Positions 44,354 to 54,333 are shown, counted from the first letter of the stretch. The stretch: 64,000 nucleotides of DNA from Bacteroidia bacterium (GCA_030429455.1 JAUIFC010000003.1:1-64000); one strand, 5' to 3'. Notes: generated by a model not told the origin, from the letters alone. Program-made: numbers and translations.

Positions 44354-45624
44354 TTTAAAATCATTGAAATTTTTTTCAAAATAGATTCTTTTTGTGTTAG
44401 GTTAGAAAAATCTTGAATATTTAATAAAATATTTAACCTAACACCTAGATTATTTATATCAGAAAGCTTTTGTTCGAGTAAATCCAGATTTGTTTCCTTT
44501 AAGATTGATGAATTGCAATAATAAGGATGAATTTCTCTTGGCGAAGTTTGTTCAAGATTCAAATCGTAAAATAGATGTGATGTAAATGTACCTGATCTAA
44601 AACCAATTGCATTGTAATAACCCATAGAATAGTCTTTATCGACAGTGGTGCTATTTAGATTAACGTAGTAATTAGGAAAGTTGATGGATTTATCTTTTAT
44701 AAGAATGCTTTTCAATTCGTGATTTGCAATATTCTCAAAACGCTTGATCTCTTTAGTTAAAACACTAGAATTTTTGACGCCTTCATGGCTAAGCAACAGA
44801 CCAATTTCGCTATAGTCGCCTATAGATTTAATAAGTCTTTTGTAAACCGTTTTTCTATGGCTAATATTTTTGGTGTGGATGCTATAATCTCCTAATTGGA
44901 AGGTAAAAAGCATATCTAGAGGTTTATTATTCTTAAGCTCCACTAAAAAATCATAAACATCGTATGGGTCATTCTTTGGAATAAACCAAGTTTTTATTCG
45001 AGAAAAAACTTCGCGAAATTTAAAGCCAAATGTATCTTTAATAAACCCAACAAGACTTCTGGAAATCCCGTAACCTCTGTATTTGAAGGCTTTGTCTACG
45101 CTGAATATTAATTTTAAGTTCCCTTTTTTATCTGGATATTTCAGTTCTACAAATTTTGATTTTAAGACATCAAAAAAGCAATCCATCCAAATGTTTATGA
45201 TTGGTTTTTCTATAAAAGCACTTTTAAAGGCTATGCTATCTTCAACAGGAAAATCGCCGATACTATTTTTGACATGAGGCAAATATTCTTCGTATCTACA
45301 AAGCAAATAAAAACTTGATGAAAAAATATCATATGGGATTTCGCTTTGTTGAGAAGTGTTGAAGAAATACGGATTGCCGTTCCAATTAGAGACATTTATC
45401 TCTACATCATTAACACCTTGTTGTTCTAATAGGCCATAGGCTTGAACAAAAATTTCGTTGCCCAAGCGTTGTTTGCTGTATGAAAACTTTATGCCTTTAT
45501 AGGCTATAAATGTTTCAATTTTTGTCGTAAACTTTATTCGAAATCCCAAAATACGGCCATATACTTGTTGGAACGTATAATTTATTCTTGGCGTTATTTT
45601 TGGGACATATATTAAAAGTTCCAT
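44335..45624 (-). CDS. Polysaccharide deacetylase-like family protein
   Basis: 429 residues. The N-terminus (LLIYVPKITPRINYTFQQVY) matches a group of Bacteroidota proteins annotated as polysaccharide-deacetylase-like. The central region LIFSVDKAFKYRGYG corresponds to the place where the active group has a TxDxD motif, here changed to FSVDKAF. Key metal ligands are therefore not clear and activity is uncertain. QLGDYSIHTKNISHRKTVYK and IGLLLSHEG fit the family's central strands. The 3' end overlaps the HAD gene by 19 nt. Confidence 0.65.
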   Translation of the reverse strand: MELLIYVPKITPRINYTFQQVYGRILGFRIKFTTKIETFIAYKGIKFSYSKQRLGNEIFVQAYGLLEQQGVNDVEINVSNWNGNPYFFNTSQQSEIPYDIFSSSFYLLCRYEEYLPHVKNSIGDFPVEDSIAFKSAFIEKPIINIWMDCFFDVLKSKFVELKYPDKKGNLKLIFSVDKAFKYRGYGISRSLVGFIKDTFGFKFREVFSRIKTWFIPKNDPYDVYDFLVELKNNKPLDMLFTFQLGDYSIHTKNISHRKTVYKRLIKSIGDYSEIGLLLSHEGVKNSSVLTKEIKRFENIANHELKSILIKDKSINFPNYYVNLNSTTVDKDYSMGYYNAIGFRSGTFTSHLFYDLNLEQTSPREIHPYYCNSSILKETNLDLLEQKLSDINNLGVRLNILLNIQDFSNLTQKESILKKISMILKCLEKK

Positions 45625-45627
45625 GAG

Positions 45628-46326
45628 TTATAGGAGCATTTCGTCTGCAAAGCTAAAATAAGATTTGTCGGTTACAATAATATGGTCTAACAATTTTATT
45701 TCCATAATTGCAGAGGCTTTTTTTATCTTACTCGTCAATGCTTTGTCCTGTTCACTTGGTCTTAAACTCCCGGAAGGGTGATTGTGAGACAAGATGATAG
45801 CTACAGCACCGCTTAGCAGAGCCTTTTTAAAAATTATTCTGCTGTCTACAACAGTACTTGTCATGCCACCTTTGCTTATTTGATATCTGTTTATAACTTT
45901 ATTGGAATTGTCTAAATATAAGACCCAAAATTCTTCATGCGCAAAATCGCTATAGATGGGTTTTAAAACGGCATATGCATCCTGACTGGATTTTATTTTA
46001 GGATATAAGGGAATATCTGCATTTCCGTGGCGTTTTCCTAATTCCAAGGCAGCGACTATGCTTATGGCTTTGGCTTCTCCAATTCCTTTGTACGATTGAA
46101 GCTCTTCGATAGTCATTTTGCTTAATTGCTTTAATTGAAATTTTTTGTCCTTAAGTATACGCTTACACAACGCCACAGCAGATTCTGTTCGATTCCCCGA
46201 TCCAATTAAAATTGCCAGAAGCTCTGCATCGCTCAGGGCGTTTTTGCCTTTGTGTAGTAATTTTTCTCTTGGTCTATCGTCTAAAGACCAAGATTTAATA
46301 GATGTGCTTTCTTTCGATTCAGGCAT
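45628..46326 (-). CDS. radC: RadC-family JAB1/MPN-domain protein
   Basis: 232 residues. The N-terminal helix-hairpin-helix part contains GIGEAKAIS (91-99). The C-terminal MPN domain has the metal-binding JAMM motif HNHPSG (181-186) with the following D of PSEQD and an upstream conserved Glu (HEEFWVLYLD). The name RadC is historical, and a DNA-repair role is not well established. It starts at the ATG at 46326 and ends 3 nt before the deacetylase-like gene. The three minus-strand genes 43673-46326 may be co-transcribed. Confidence 0.9.
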   Translation of the reverse strand: MPESKESTSIKSWSLDDRPREKLLHKGKNALSDAELLAILIGSGNRTESAVALCKRILKDKKFQLKQLSKMTIEELQSYKGIGEAKAISIVAALELGKRHGNADIPLYPKIKSSQDAYAVLKPIYSDFAHEEFWVLYLDNSNKVINRYQISKGGMTSTVVDSRIIFKKALLSGAVAIILSHNHPSGSLRPSEQDKALTSKIKKASAIMEIKLLDHIIVTDKSYFSFADEMLL

Positions 46327-46491
46327 TTCTAAAAATATAAAAATAAACTGAAAGTAATAACGCCGCCATCTATTTTTTCAAATATTGATTATTTTCTTGA
46401 TCAAGTATATTAAGTTAAGTTTAAAATTAAATTGTTAATATATAAACTATATTTACAACCAACTTTAAGTTTTTAAATTAATTACCATCAA

Positions 46492-48327
46492 TTGAACTAT
46501 TTTAAAAAAATTATCCGATTTGCAAAGCCTTACAAGGCATATGCCATTGGAAATATTATTTCAAATGTTTTTTACGCCCTATTTTCTGGTTTGTCATTCA
46601 TGGTTTTAATGCCTCTGTTACAAGTACTATTTAAACCAGATGCGGAAAGAATTACAGAAAAACCGGTTTATACAGGCTATACAGAATTTGCAGATTATTT
46701 CAGCAATTCACTTAATTTTTATATCACAAAGACTGCCGGGTCGGACCCTTCCAAAGCTTTGGTCTTTATCATAATACTTGTTATTTCTGTATTTTTTCTA
46801 AAAAACGTTTTTAACTATTTAGCATTGTACTTTATTACATTTTTAAGGAATGGTGTCCTTAGAGATCTTAGAAATGCGCTTTATAAGAAGGTATTAGACT
46901 TGCCAATTTCATTTTATTCCGAAAAACGTAAAGGTGATGTGATTGCTCGTCTCGGAACGGATGTTTTAGAAATACAACATTCCTTCTTGTCAATTTTAGA
47001 GTTACTCATCAGAGAACCTTTAACCATTTTGTTCACCATTGGTTATATGATGGCTATTAGTGTTAAGCTTACTGTATTTGTTTTTATTTTTATCCCAGTT
47101 TCAGGCTTTATTATTTCATTGATAGGTAAAAGTTTAAAACGAAAATCGGACAGAGTTCAAAAAGAGCAGGGCGATTTTCTTTCGATTATAGATGAAACAT
47201 TAGGCGGTCTTAAGATCATTAAGAGCTATAATTCTGAAGGCTTATTTTTCAAAAGATTTGGTGATTCAACACAACGATTTTTTCAGTTTTCTAACGCTTT
47301 ACTTAATAGAACCAACTTAGCTAAACCAACAAGTGAGTTTTTGGGAATAGCCGTTATAGGTGTATTACTTTGGTTTGGAGGCAATATGGTCTTGGTAGAA
47401 TCTAGCCTTGAAGGAGAGCAGTTTTTAACCTTTATGGGTTTGGCTTACAACATATTAACGCCAGCAAAAGCCATAAGTAAAGCGAGTTATGGGGTTAAAA
47501 AAGGCAATGCAGCAGCAGAACGCGTATTGGAGATATTAAACACAGAAACAACTATCAAAGAAAATCCTCAAGCTCAAGTGCTTAAAACCTTTAGCACTTC
47601 AATCGAGTTGACCAATGTTTTCTTTAAATATGATGAAAAATTGAAATACGTTCTGGAGGATTTCACGCTTTCTATACCCAAGGGAAAAAGTGTAGCTTTA
47701 GTTGGGCAATCAGGAAGTGGCAAGTCTACAATCGCCAATTTGGTAACGCGCTTTTATGATGTAAATAAAGGTGAAATTAAAATAGATGGTCATAACATCA
47801 AGGATGTTAGAAAATCATCGTTGCGACAGCAGTTAGGTCTAGTAACACAGGATTCTATCCTTTTTAACGATTCAGTAAAAAACAATATTTTAATAGGCAA
47901 ACCAGAGGCAACAGATGCAGAAATTATAGATGCACTTAAAATTGCAAATGCTTGGGAGTTTGTAAAGCAACTGGATCAAGGTATCGATACAAATATTGGT
48001 GATGCTGGAGGTAAACTTTCTGGTGGACAAAAGCAAAGACTATCTATTGCTAGAGCTGTGCTTAAGAATCCTCCTATTATGATTTTGGACGAAGCCACTT
48101 CTGCACTAGATACCGAAAGCGAAAAACTCGTACAGCAAGCCCTTGAAAATATGATGAAAAACAGAACGTCGCTTGTTATTGCTCATCGCCTTTCTACCAT
48201 TCAAAATGCAGATCAGATCATTGTGATGCAAGCCGGTAAAATAGTAGAACAAGGCAAACATCAAAGTCTGTTGGCCAAAAATGGAGTTTATAAAAAATTG
48301 GTAGAAATGCAGTCTTTTCAAGACTAG
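46492..48327 (+). CDS. ABC exporter, fused permease and ATPase (MsbA-like)
   Basis: 611 residues. Six-helix transmembrane domain (about 15-320), then the nucleotide-binding domain with Walker A GQSGSGKST, signature LSGGQKQR, Walker B ILDEATSALD and H-loop IAHRLST. It forms homodimers that export lipids or drugs; lipid A flippase MsbA is the closest well-known relative. The start is TTG at 46492 (MNYFKKIIRF) and is not backed by an ATG. The last gene before the ECF sigma factor (6 nt gap), so the sigma gene may share its transcript. Confidence 0.9.
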   Translation: MNYFKKIIRFAKPYKAYAIGNIISNVFYALFSGLSFMVLMPLLQVLFKPDAERITEKPVYTGYTEFADYFSNSLNFYITKTAGSDPSKALVFIIILVISVFFLKNVFNYLALYFITFLRNGVLRDLRNALYKKVLDLPISFYSEKRKGDVIARLGTDVLEIQHSFLSILELLIREPLTILFTIGYMMAISVKLTVFVFIFIPVSGFIISLIGKSLKRKSDRVQKEQGDFLSIIDETLGGLKIIKSYNSEGLFFKRFGDSTQRFFQFSNALLNRTNLAKPTSEFLGIAVIGVLLWFGGNMVLVESSLEGEQFLTFMGLAYNILTPAKAISKASYGVKKGNAAAERVLEILNTETTIKENPQAQVLKTFSTSIELTNVFFKYDEKLKYVLEDFTLSIPKGKSVALVGQSGSGKSTIANLVTRFYDVNKGEIKIDGHNIKDVRKSSLRQQLGLVTQDSILFNDSVKNNILIGKPEATDAEIIDALKIANAWEFVKQLDQGIDTNIGDAGGKLSGGQKQRLSIARAVLKNPPIMILDEATSALDTESEKLVQQALENMMKNRTSLVIAHRLSTIQNADQIIVMQAGKIVEQGKHQSLLAKNGVYKKLVEMQSFQD

Positions 48328-48333
48328 GTCAAG

Positions 48334-48882
48334 ATGGAAATTCAAGATGAAATAGAACTAATAAAACAATTATGTTCTGAGAAACATAAGCATATTGCTT
48401 TTTCTAAATTAGTTGAGATATTTAAGGAAAAGCTCTATTGGCATATCCGTTATATCCTTAAAAGTCATGAAGATACGGACGATGTTTTGCAAAATACGTT
48501 CATTAAAGTTTATAAAAATATAGACGACTTCAAAGGCGATAGCAGATTGTATACTTGGATGTATCGCATTGCTAGAAATGAGTCCATTACTTTTCTGAAT
48601 AATAGAGCAAAGCGATTAAAAATCACCAATGAAGAACTTCAAGAGCAAGTGTTAAATAATCTTGAAAGCGATGTCTATTTTGAGGCTGATGAGATAAAGT
48701 TGAAACTTCAAAAAGCTATAAGTAGTTTGCCAGAAAAGCAAAGAGAAGTCTTTCAATTAAGGTATTTTGAAGAAATGAAATATCAAGAGATGTCCGAACT
48801 TTTGCAAACCTCGGAAAGTGCTTTGAAATCAAATTACCACCATGCATCAAAAAAAGTTGAGGAGTATCTTAAAAAGAATTAA
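48334..48882 (+). CDS. ECF-family RNA polymerase sigma factor
   Basis: 182 residues with sigma region 2 (HEDTDDVLQNTFIKVYKNID, SRLYTWMYRIARNESITFLN) and region 4 (SLPEKQREVFQLRYFEEM, QEMSELLQTSESALKSNYHH). It redirects RNA polymerase to a small regulon. Followed by a membrane protein (anti-sigma-like) and a secreted helical protein, the usual Flavobacteriaceae triad. It is 6 nt after the ABC exporter gene. Confidence 0.92.
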   Translation: MEIQDEIELIKQLCSEKHKHIAFSKLVEIFKEKLYWHIRYILKSHEDTDDVLQNTFIKVYKNIDDFKGDSRLYTWMYRIARNESITFLNNRAKRLKITNEELQEQVLNNLESDVYFEADEIKLKLQKAISSLPEKQREVFQLRYFEEMKYQEMSELLQTSESALKSNYHHASKKVEEYLKKN

Positions 48883-48914
48883 ACTTTTTTAATTTCTAGA
48901 AGTCTAAGCCTTAG

Positions 48915-49379
48915 ATGATAGAAACTAAAAACATATCAAAATTATCTGGTTATAGGCTTCCTGAAGATTATTTAGATAATTTTAATGTTGAAAATATTGG
49001 TCATGACAATTCACAAAGTGGAGGTTTTAAAGTGCCTGAGAGTTATTTTGAATCGTTTACTGTTACGCCACCAAAGCCTTCTAAAATCGTCTATCTATAC
49101 AACTACAAATCTATTGCAGTAGCAGCCGTTTTGATTGTTATTTCGTGTACAATGCTAATTAATTTGATAAGCTTGCATAAAACGAATGAAAGTTTAGACT
49201 TTAGCAAAATAGACAAAGAACAGCTTTATGATTACATCGAAGATGAACTGTATTTAGATCATGATTTGTATATAAATAACGCCGATAAACCATCACCTAG
49301 TTCGACTCCAAATTTCTCTGAGGATGACGTTTTAGACTACTTGGATGATTCATCCATCGAACAATTAATTGATTATTAA
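48915..49379 (+). CDS. Single-pass membrane protein of the ECF group (anti-sigma-like)
   Basis: 154 residues. A cytoplasmic part of about 60 residues holds two similar LPEDYLDNF and VPESYFESF motifs. One membrane helix follows (IAVAAVLIVISCTMLINLI, about 66-84), then an acidic periplasmic tail with two related DYIEDEL and DYLDDSS elements. The position between sigma and sensor, and the topology, fit an anti-sigma factor, but no ZAS zinc motif is visible. Inference by context. Confidence 0.6.
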   Translation: MIETKNISKLSGYRLPEDYLDNFNVENIGHDNSQSGGFKVPESYFESFTVTPPKPSKIVYLYNYKSIAVAAVLIVISCTMLINLISLHKTNESLDFSKIDKEQLYDYIEDELYLDHDLYINNADKPSPSSTPNFSEDDVLDYLDDSSIEQLIDY

Positions 49380-49382
49380 GGT

Positions 49383-49823
49383 ATGTACAGGGTGTTTTTT
49401 CAATATTTTAAAATTGTTTTTTTCTGCTTGGCATTTGTTTGCTCTTTTGATGGATTGTCACAAGAGAAATCGGATGTAGATTCTTACAAAATAGCATTTA
49501 TCACAGAACGCTTAAATTTGACATCATCTGAAGCAGAAAAATTTTGGCCTATCTACAATAAGCATAATAACAAGTACATTGAGCTTAAAAAAACAGTTTG
49601 GGAACCTATTAAAAATGAGCTTAACACTATTGATGCTTTGCCAGAAAAGGACGCCGATAGGTTGTTAGAAAGATACAGAAGCTATAGAAAGAAGCGCTTG
49701 CAATACAGAGAAGCTTTTATAAATGAGCTTCTAACGGTTATTTCTCCAAAAAAAATTATGCAACTCAAAAAGGCAGATTACGATTTCAATAAAGAACTGC
49801 TAAAACAAATGAAATCCGAATAA
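49383..49823 (+). CDS. Sensor of ECF-type sigma factor (periplasmic helical protein)
   Basis: 146 residues with signal peptide (FFCLAFVCSFDGLSQ). The mature part is all-helical, with ITERLNLTSSEAEKFWPIYN at the start and paired basic/acidic helices, similar to Spy/CpxP-type LTxxQ proteins. In Flavobacteriaceae this protein is annotated as the sensor of the linked ECF sigma factor. It starts 3 nt after the membrane protein gene. Confidence 0.75.
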   Translation: MYRVFFQYFKIVFFCLAFVCSFDGLSQEKSDVDSYKIAFITERLNLTSSEAEKFWPIYNKHNNKYIELKKTVWEPIKNELNTIDALPEKDADRLLERYRSYRKKRLQYREAFINELLTVISPKKIMQLKKADYDFNKELLKQMKSE

Positions 49824-49857
49824 TTTTATTCTAGATTATTCCAAGGTACTTTTTACC

Positions 49858-49865
49858 TACTTTTG
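49858..49865 (+). promoter_or_regulatory. -7 promoter box of the rsmB-like gene
   Basis: TACTTTTG matches the Bacteroidota consensus TAnnTTTG and lies 16 nt before the ATG at 49882. The -33 box is not clear. Confidence 0.4.
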
Positions 49866-49881
49866 CAGCATAAATTATAAT

Positions 49882-51090
49882 ATGCGTTTACATAGAAATT
49901 TGGTTTTTGCTGTGGTAGATTGTCTTCAGCTTATATTTAATGAAAATAAGTATGCTGATAAGCAATTACATAAAACTTTGAAATTAGATGCCCGATGGGG
50001 TTCAAGAGATCGTAGCTTTATTGCAGAAACTGTGTATGATATCGTAAGATGGAAACGCTTGTATGCCGAAATTGCAGAAGTTCAAGTGCCTTTTTCTCGA
50101 GAGAATTTGTTTAGAATTTTTGCGGTATGGGCGACTTTAAAAGGAATAAGACTTCCAGATTGGCCGCAATTTGTAGGTACACCAACACGAAGAATAAAAG
50201 GCAAATTTGATGAGTTGTCCAAAATAAGAAAGTTTAAAGCTTCCATTCCAGATTGGTTAGATGCTCTAGGCTATGATGAATTAGGAGGACTTTGGGATAA
50301 TGAAATCAATGCTCAAAATGACAAAGCTCCTGTCGTTCTTCGTGCCAACCGACTGCTAAGTAATAGAAACTCTTTGATAAATGCTTTGGCTAAGGAAAAC
50401 ATTTATGCAAAGCCAGTATCGATCGTTAAGGATGGAGTGATCTTAAATGAAAGAGCAGATGTTTTTAAGACTGAAGCTTTTCAAAATGGATGGTTTGAAG
50501 TTCAAGATACTTCTTCTCAAATGGTAGCCGAACTTCTTGCGCCCAGACCAGGAGAACGCGTTGTGGATACTTGCGCAGGTGCAGGAGGAAAGACCTTGCA
50601 TATTGCTTCTTTAATGCAAAATAAAGGGCAAATTATAGCTCTAGACATTTACCAAAAAAAGTTGCAGGAACTAAAAAGGAGAGCAAGGCGCTCAAAGGCA
50701 TTTAATATCGAAACACGACCGATAACTTCGTCTAAAGTAATTAAGAAACTTAAAGGGTCGGCAGATAAAGTATTAATAGATGCACCTTGTAGCGGTCTTG
50801 GGGTTTTGCGACGAAATCCTGACGCCAAATGGAAACTTAAAAAAGAGTTTGTAGAGAGTATAAAAACCACTCAACAGGCAATACTTCAGGACTATTCGAC
50901 CATAGTTAAAAAAGGAGGGACGTTGGTTTATGCCACATGTTCTGTTTTGCCATCGGAAAATAGACATCAGGTCGATGCGTTTTTAAAGTCTGAAAATGGT
51001 AAAAATTTCAAGCTAATTTCAGACAAATCCATATTAACGCATAAAACAGGGCAAGACGGATTTTACATGGCGAAACTTCAATCGATTTAA
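49882..51090 (+). CDS. RsmB/NOP-family rRNA (cytosine-C5) methyltransferase
   Basis: 402 residues. N-terminal NusB-like RNA-binding domain, then the Rossmann methyltransferase. SAM-binding motif DTCAGAGGKTLH, catalytic Cys in DAPCSGLGVLRRNPDAKW, second Cys in YATCSVLPSEN. RsmB methylates C967 of 16S rRNA. The family also contains other RNA m5C enzymes, so the exact site is by homology. Its own promoter-like box lies upstream. Confidence 0.88.
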   Translation: MRLHRNLVFAVVDCLQLIFNENKYADKQLHKTLKLDARWGSRDRSFIAETVYDIVRWKRLYAEIAEVQVPFSRENLFRIFAVWATLKGIRLPDWPQFVGTPTRRIKGKFDELSKIRKFKASIPDWLDALGYDELGGLWDNEINAQNDKAPVVLRANRLLSNRNSLINALAKENIYAKPVSIVKDGVILNERADVFKTEAFQNGWFEVQDTSSQMVAELLAPRPGERVVDTCAGAGGKTLHIASLMQNKGQIIALDIYQKKLQELKRRARRSKAFNIETRPITSSKVIKKLKGSADKVLIDAPCSGLGVLRRNPDAKWKLKKEFVESIKTTQQAILQDYSTIVKKGGTLVYATCSVLPSENRHQVDAFLKSENGKNFKLISDKSILTHKTGQDGFYMAKLQSI

Positions 51091-51214
51091 GATTTTGAAA
51101 AAGTACCAATTTTGGAGTAGAATATTTCTTCCTAAATAATGAATGTTGTTTATTCTTCAAATTTCCAGATTGCATATTTTCAAATTAATATACGTTCTTT
51201 GCAAAAAAAATGTA

Positions 51215-52339
51215 GTGAAAAAAAATTATACTTTACTGTTTACTTGTTTCATAGGTAGTTTATGTTTTGGACAGGTTCCAAATGGCTATTACAACTCAGC
51301 AGTCGGATTAACGGGTTATCCTCTTAAAACTGCTTTAAAAAATATAATTGACGATGTTAATGATGGCAATGGGTTACCTTCACACAATCCTCAGCCTTAT
51401 TCCGATTTAGACAATGCTTACCCAATGGCCAATTCTGGATTTAGAGATGAGTATTCAAGTTATGACAATGATGGGTTTTTACTTGATATATATTCTGAAA
51501 ACCCCAATGGCTCAGATCCTTATAATCACATTTTGGTAACCGACGAATGTGGTAATTATAATGGCGAAGGCGTATGTTACAATAAAGAGCATTTGCTTCC
51601 TCAGTCCTTTTTTGATCAGCAAATGCCAATGCGAGGAGATATCCACTATGTATTTCCAACTGATGGTCAAGTAAATGGTTATCGATCCAATTACCCTTTT
51701 GGAGAAGTAAGTAATCCAACTTTGACCACACAAAACGGTTCCAAAAGAGGTTCCAATACATTTCCAGGTTATTCTGGAATAGTTTTCGAACCCTTAGATG
51801 AATTTAAAGGAGATATCGCACGCGGATTATTTTATTTTGCGACAAGATACGAAGATCAAATAAACACAAGTGGTTGGGATAGCCCAAATGGAAATGTTCT
51901 TAATTCGAGTAAAAATCAGTTTTACGACGATTGGTACATTGATTTATTATTAAGTTGGCATCTGTCTGATCCTGTTTCTCAAGAAGAATTGGATAGAAAC
52001 GATAACGGGTTCCTTCATCAAAATAACAGAAATCCTTTTATAGATAATCCCACATATGTTCAAGCCATTTGGGATGAAAATTTTAATACAAATGCCTTTG
52101 AAAAGTTATCAGTTGAAATTTACCCAAATCCAGTTAAAGGTAATTTTTTGACGATTAAATTAAACAATAATTTGTCGTATAAAATTGAGGCCTATAACAT
52201 TTTAGGCAAAAGTGTTTATAGTCAGAATATTAAAAACAATACGACTATTATTAATGTGGAAAACTGGTCTAGAGGTGTTTATTTGCTGAAAGTGTTTAAC
52301 GCAAGCACCTCTGAAACTGTAAAAGTGGTAATTCAATAG
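51215..52339 (+). CDS. Secreted endonuclease I family protein with T9SS sorting domain
   Basis: 374 residues from the GTG at 51215; the earlier in-frame start at 51143 would add 24 residues before a perfect signal peptide (VKKNYTLLFTCFIGSLCFGQ). The His-Me finger nuclease core is visible in VCYNKEHLLPQSFF, MRGDIHYVFPTDGQVNGYRS and PFGEVSN. The C-terminal ~75 residues (VEIYPNPVKGNFLTIKLN, SRGVYLLKVFN) are a type A sorting domain for the type IX secretion system. It is predicted to be a secreted, surface-anchored or released DNA/RNA nuclease. Convergent with ftsZ, with a shared terminator. Confidence 0.88.
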   Translation: MKKNYTLLFTCFIGSLCFGQVPNGYYNSAVGLTGYPLKTALKNIIDDVNDGNGLPSHNPQPYSDLDNAYPMANSGFRDEYSSYDNDGFLLDIYSENPNGSDPYNHILVTDECGNYNGEGVCYNKEHLLPQSFFDQQMPMRGDIHYVFPTDGQVNGYRSNYPFGEVSNPTLTTQNGSKRGSNTFPGYSGIVFEPLDEFKGDIARGLFYFATRYEDQINTSGWDSPNGNVLNSSKNQFYDDWYIDLLLSWHLSDPVSQEELDRNDNGFLHQNNRNPFIDNPTYVQAIWDENFNTNAFEKLSVEIYPNPVKGNFLTIKLNNNLSYKIEAYNILGKSVYSQNIKNNTTIINVENWSRGVYLLKVFNASTSETVKVVIQ

Positions 52340-52362
52340 TAATTCATTAGCTTATATAATAA

Positions 52363-52398
52363 AAAATCTGCTTTACAAGAATATATAAAGCAGATTTT
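52363..52398. terminator. Bidirectional terminator between endonuclease I and ftsZ
   Basis: AAAATCTGCTTTA (52363-52375) and TAAAGCAGATTTT (52386-52398) form a perfect 13-bp stem with a 10-nt loop and a T-run or A-run on either side, serving both convergent genes. Confidence 0.8.
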
Positions 52399-52420
52399 CG
52401 ATTTTAATTTAAATAGAGCT

Positions 52421-54313
52421 TTAATCTACATTGTCATGAAGATAAGAGTTGTTTTGTCTTAAAGTTATTTCATTATTGTCTTCATGTAATGTAGTTCTAG
52501 AAAGTTTGCTACCACTAGTTTTAGGTTCTTCCAATTTAACTCCAGCTCTTTTAAAAGCAGGGTTTTTTTCTATGTCATAAATATTTTGATGTGTAAATTT
52601 ATGGTTGAATTGCTTCATGTTAGCTCGTCGTTCAGCTGCTCTTGCTTTTAATTCGTTAATAGAAGAATTAAGAGGGTCTACTGCAACTTTTGTTTGGATT
52701 TGATCTGCAGATAAAGCATTTTCTTTAGGTTCAATTTTAGTTTTAAATTTTAAAATATCATCCTCTTTTGTTTGTTCTGTTGCGTCAACATTTTCTCTAT
52801 CACTTTCTAATTGATGGGTGATTTTGTTATTTTGATCAACTCTTTCGTATTCAGCTTCTTGAACTTCAATGTTTTTTAAATCTTCATTAAGATCGAAAAC
52901 TATTCTCGTGTTTTCTGCTTCTTCAACATTATGATGTTGTTCTGTAAAGCTATTGCTTTCGTGTTCTTCAACTTCATTTTTTTGGTTAAACAAATCAAAT
53001 GTTAATTTCTGATGTTGAGGGTTGTTTTCAGTTTCAAAAATATCATTGTTCGTTTTGTCGACAATTTCAAAGTCATTACTCATTTGAAATTCTGCTTCAA
53101 CATCAATGTTTCTTATGCTATCTGAGGTTTTAATAAGTTCATCTTTTGGGATATTATTAGTTGGCTCAGCATTTTTGGTTTGGACTTCATTAAGTTCAAA
53201 ATGTTTATGATCTAGACTCTTTTTTTTAACAATTCCAGTATTTTTTGCGGACAAGTCTATTTCTGCTTTTTGCTCAGAACCCAAGTGGTGAATGATTTTT
53301 TTTGTTTTGGTATTCACGATGTCATCTTGTTGTTCGACATTAAATCCCGTAGCAATGACTGTTACCGCAATAGCATCTTCTAATGTTTCATCCTCACCAA
53401 TACCCATAATAATGTTTGCACTATTTCCGGCCTCATTTTGGATGTGGTCGTTTATTTCTCCTATTTCATCTATAGTGATTTCATCTTTGCCAGAAACAAT
53501 TAAGAGCAAGACATTTTTGGCTCCAGTGATTTTGTTGTCGTTTAATAGAGGTGAGTCTAACGCTTTTTCGATGGCTAATCTAGATCTATTACTTCCCGAA
53601 GCATTTGCAGAGCCCATTATTGCAGTACCGCTATTGCTTAATACTGTTTTTGCATCTCTCAAGTCGATATTTTGAGCGTAATGATGCGTGATAACTTCCG
53701 CTATTCCTCTCGACGCGGTGGACAAGACTTCATCCGCTTTAGAAAATCCTGCTTTAAAACCAAGATTTCCGTAAACCTCTCTAAGTTTATTATTGTTAAT
53801 TACAATTAAAGAATCAACATTGTTTCGCAATTTTTCAACACCAAAGAGAGCTTGGTCGTTTCTTAATACTCCTTCAAATTTAAAAGGAACGGTAACAATG
53901 CCAACAGTTAAGATTTCCATTTCACGTGCAAGTCTTGCAATTACTGGTGCTGCTCCTGTTCCTGTTCCACCACCCATTCCAGCAGTGATGAAAATCATTT
54001 TTGTGTTTTTGTCTAGAAGGGTTTTAATGTCTTCCATGCTTTCCATGGCAGCCTGTTCTCCAATTTCGGGATTTGCTCCGGCACCTAGACCTTCCGTCAG
54101 GTTTACTCCTAATTGAATTTTATTAGGCACAGGAGAACTGGCAAGGGCTTGAGCATCTGTGTTGCAAATCACAAAATCTACACCTTTTATGCCTTGTTTA
54201 AACATATGGTTTATGGCGTTAGAACCTCCACCGCCAACACCTATCACTTTAATTACATTAGATAAGTTTTTAGGCAAATCGAATGCGATGTTATTTAGAT
54301 TTTCATTATTCAT
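52421..54313 (-). CDS. ftsZ: Cell division protein FtsZ with long C-terminal linker
   Basis: 630 residues: tubulin-like GTPase with the signature GGGTGTG (114-120) and the synergy-loop region NVEQQDD near 330. A linker of over 200 residues (about 340-560) is rich in Glu, Gln, Asn and Asp. A conserved tail with NPAFKRAGVKLEE comes near the end. The long linker is typical of Flavobacteriia (E. coli FtsZ has 383 residues). The Z-ring protein. Last gene of the dcw cluster here, 20 nt after ftsA. Confidence 0.97.
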   Translation of the reverse strand: MNNENLNNIAFDLPKNLSNVIKVIGVGGGGSNAINHMFKQGIKGVDFVICNTDAQALASSPVPNKIQLGVNLTEGLGAGANPEIGEQAAMESMEDIKTLLDKNTKMIFITAGMGGGTGTGAAPVIARLAREMEILTVGIVTVPFKFEGVLRNDQALFGVEKLRNNVDSLIVINNNKLREVYGNLGFKAGFSKADEVLSTASRGIAEVITHHYAQNIDLRDAKTVLSNSGTAIMGSANASGSNRSRLAIEKALDSPLLNDNKITGAKNVLLLIVSGKDEITIDEIGEINDHIQNEAGNSANIIMGIGEDETLEDAIAVTVIATGFNVEQQDDIVNTKTKKIIHHLGSEQKAEIDLSAKNTGIVKKKSLDHKHFELNEVQTKNAEPTNNIPKDELIKTSDSIRNIDVEAEFQMSNDFEIVDKTNNDIFETENNPQHQKLTFDLFNQKNEVEEHESNSFTEQHHNVEEAENTRIVFDLNEDLKNIEVQEAEYERVDQNNKITHQLESDRENVDATEQTKEDDILKFKTKIEPKENALSADQIQTKVAVDPLNSSINELKARAAERRANMKQFNHKFTHQNIYDIEKNPAFKRAGVKLEEPKTSGSKLSRTTLHEDNNEITLRQNNSYLHDNVD

Positions 54314-54333
54314 AATAGATATATTTTTTAATT

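Noticed and set aside
53292-53675. Plus-strand ORFs opposite ftsZ and ftsA
   Set aside because: Antisense shadows of strongly conserved genes.
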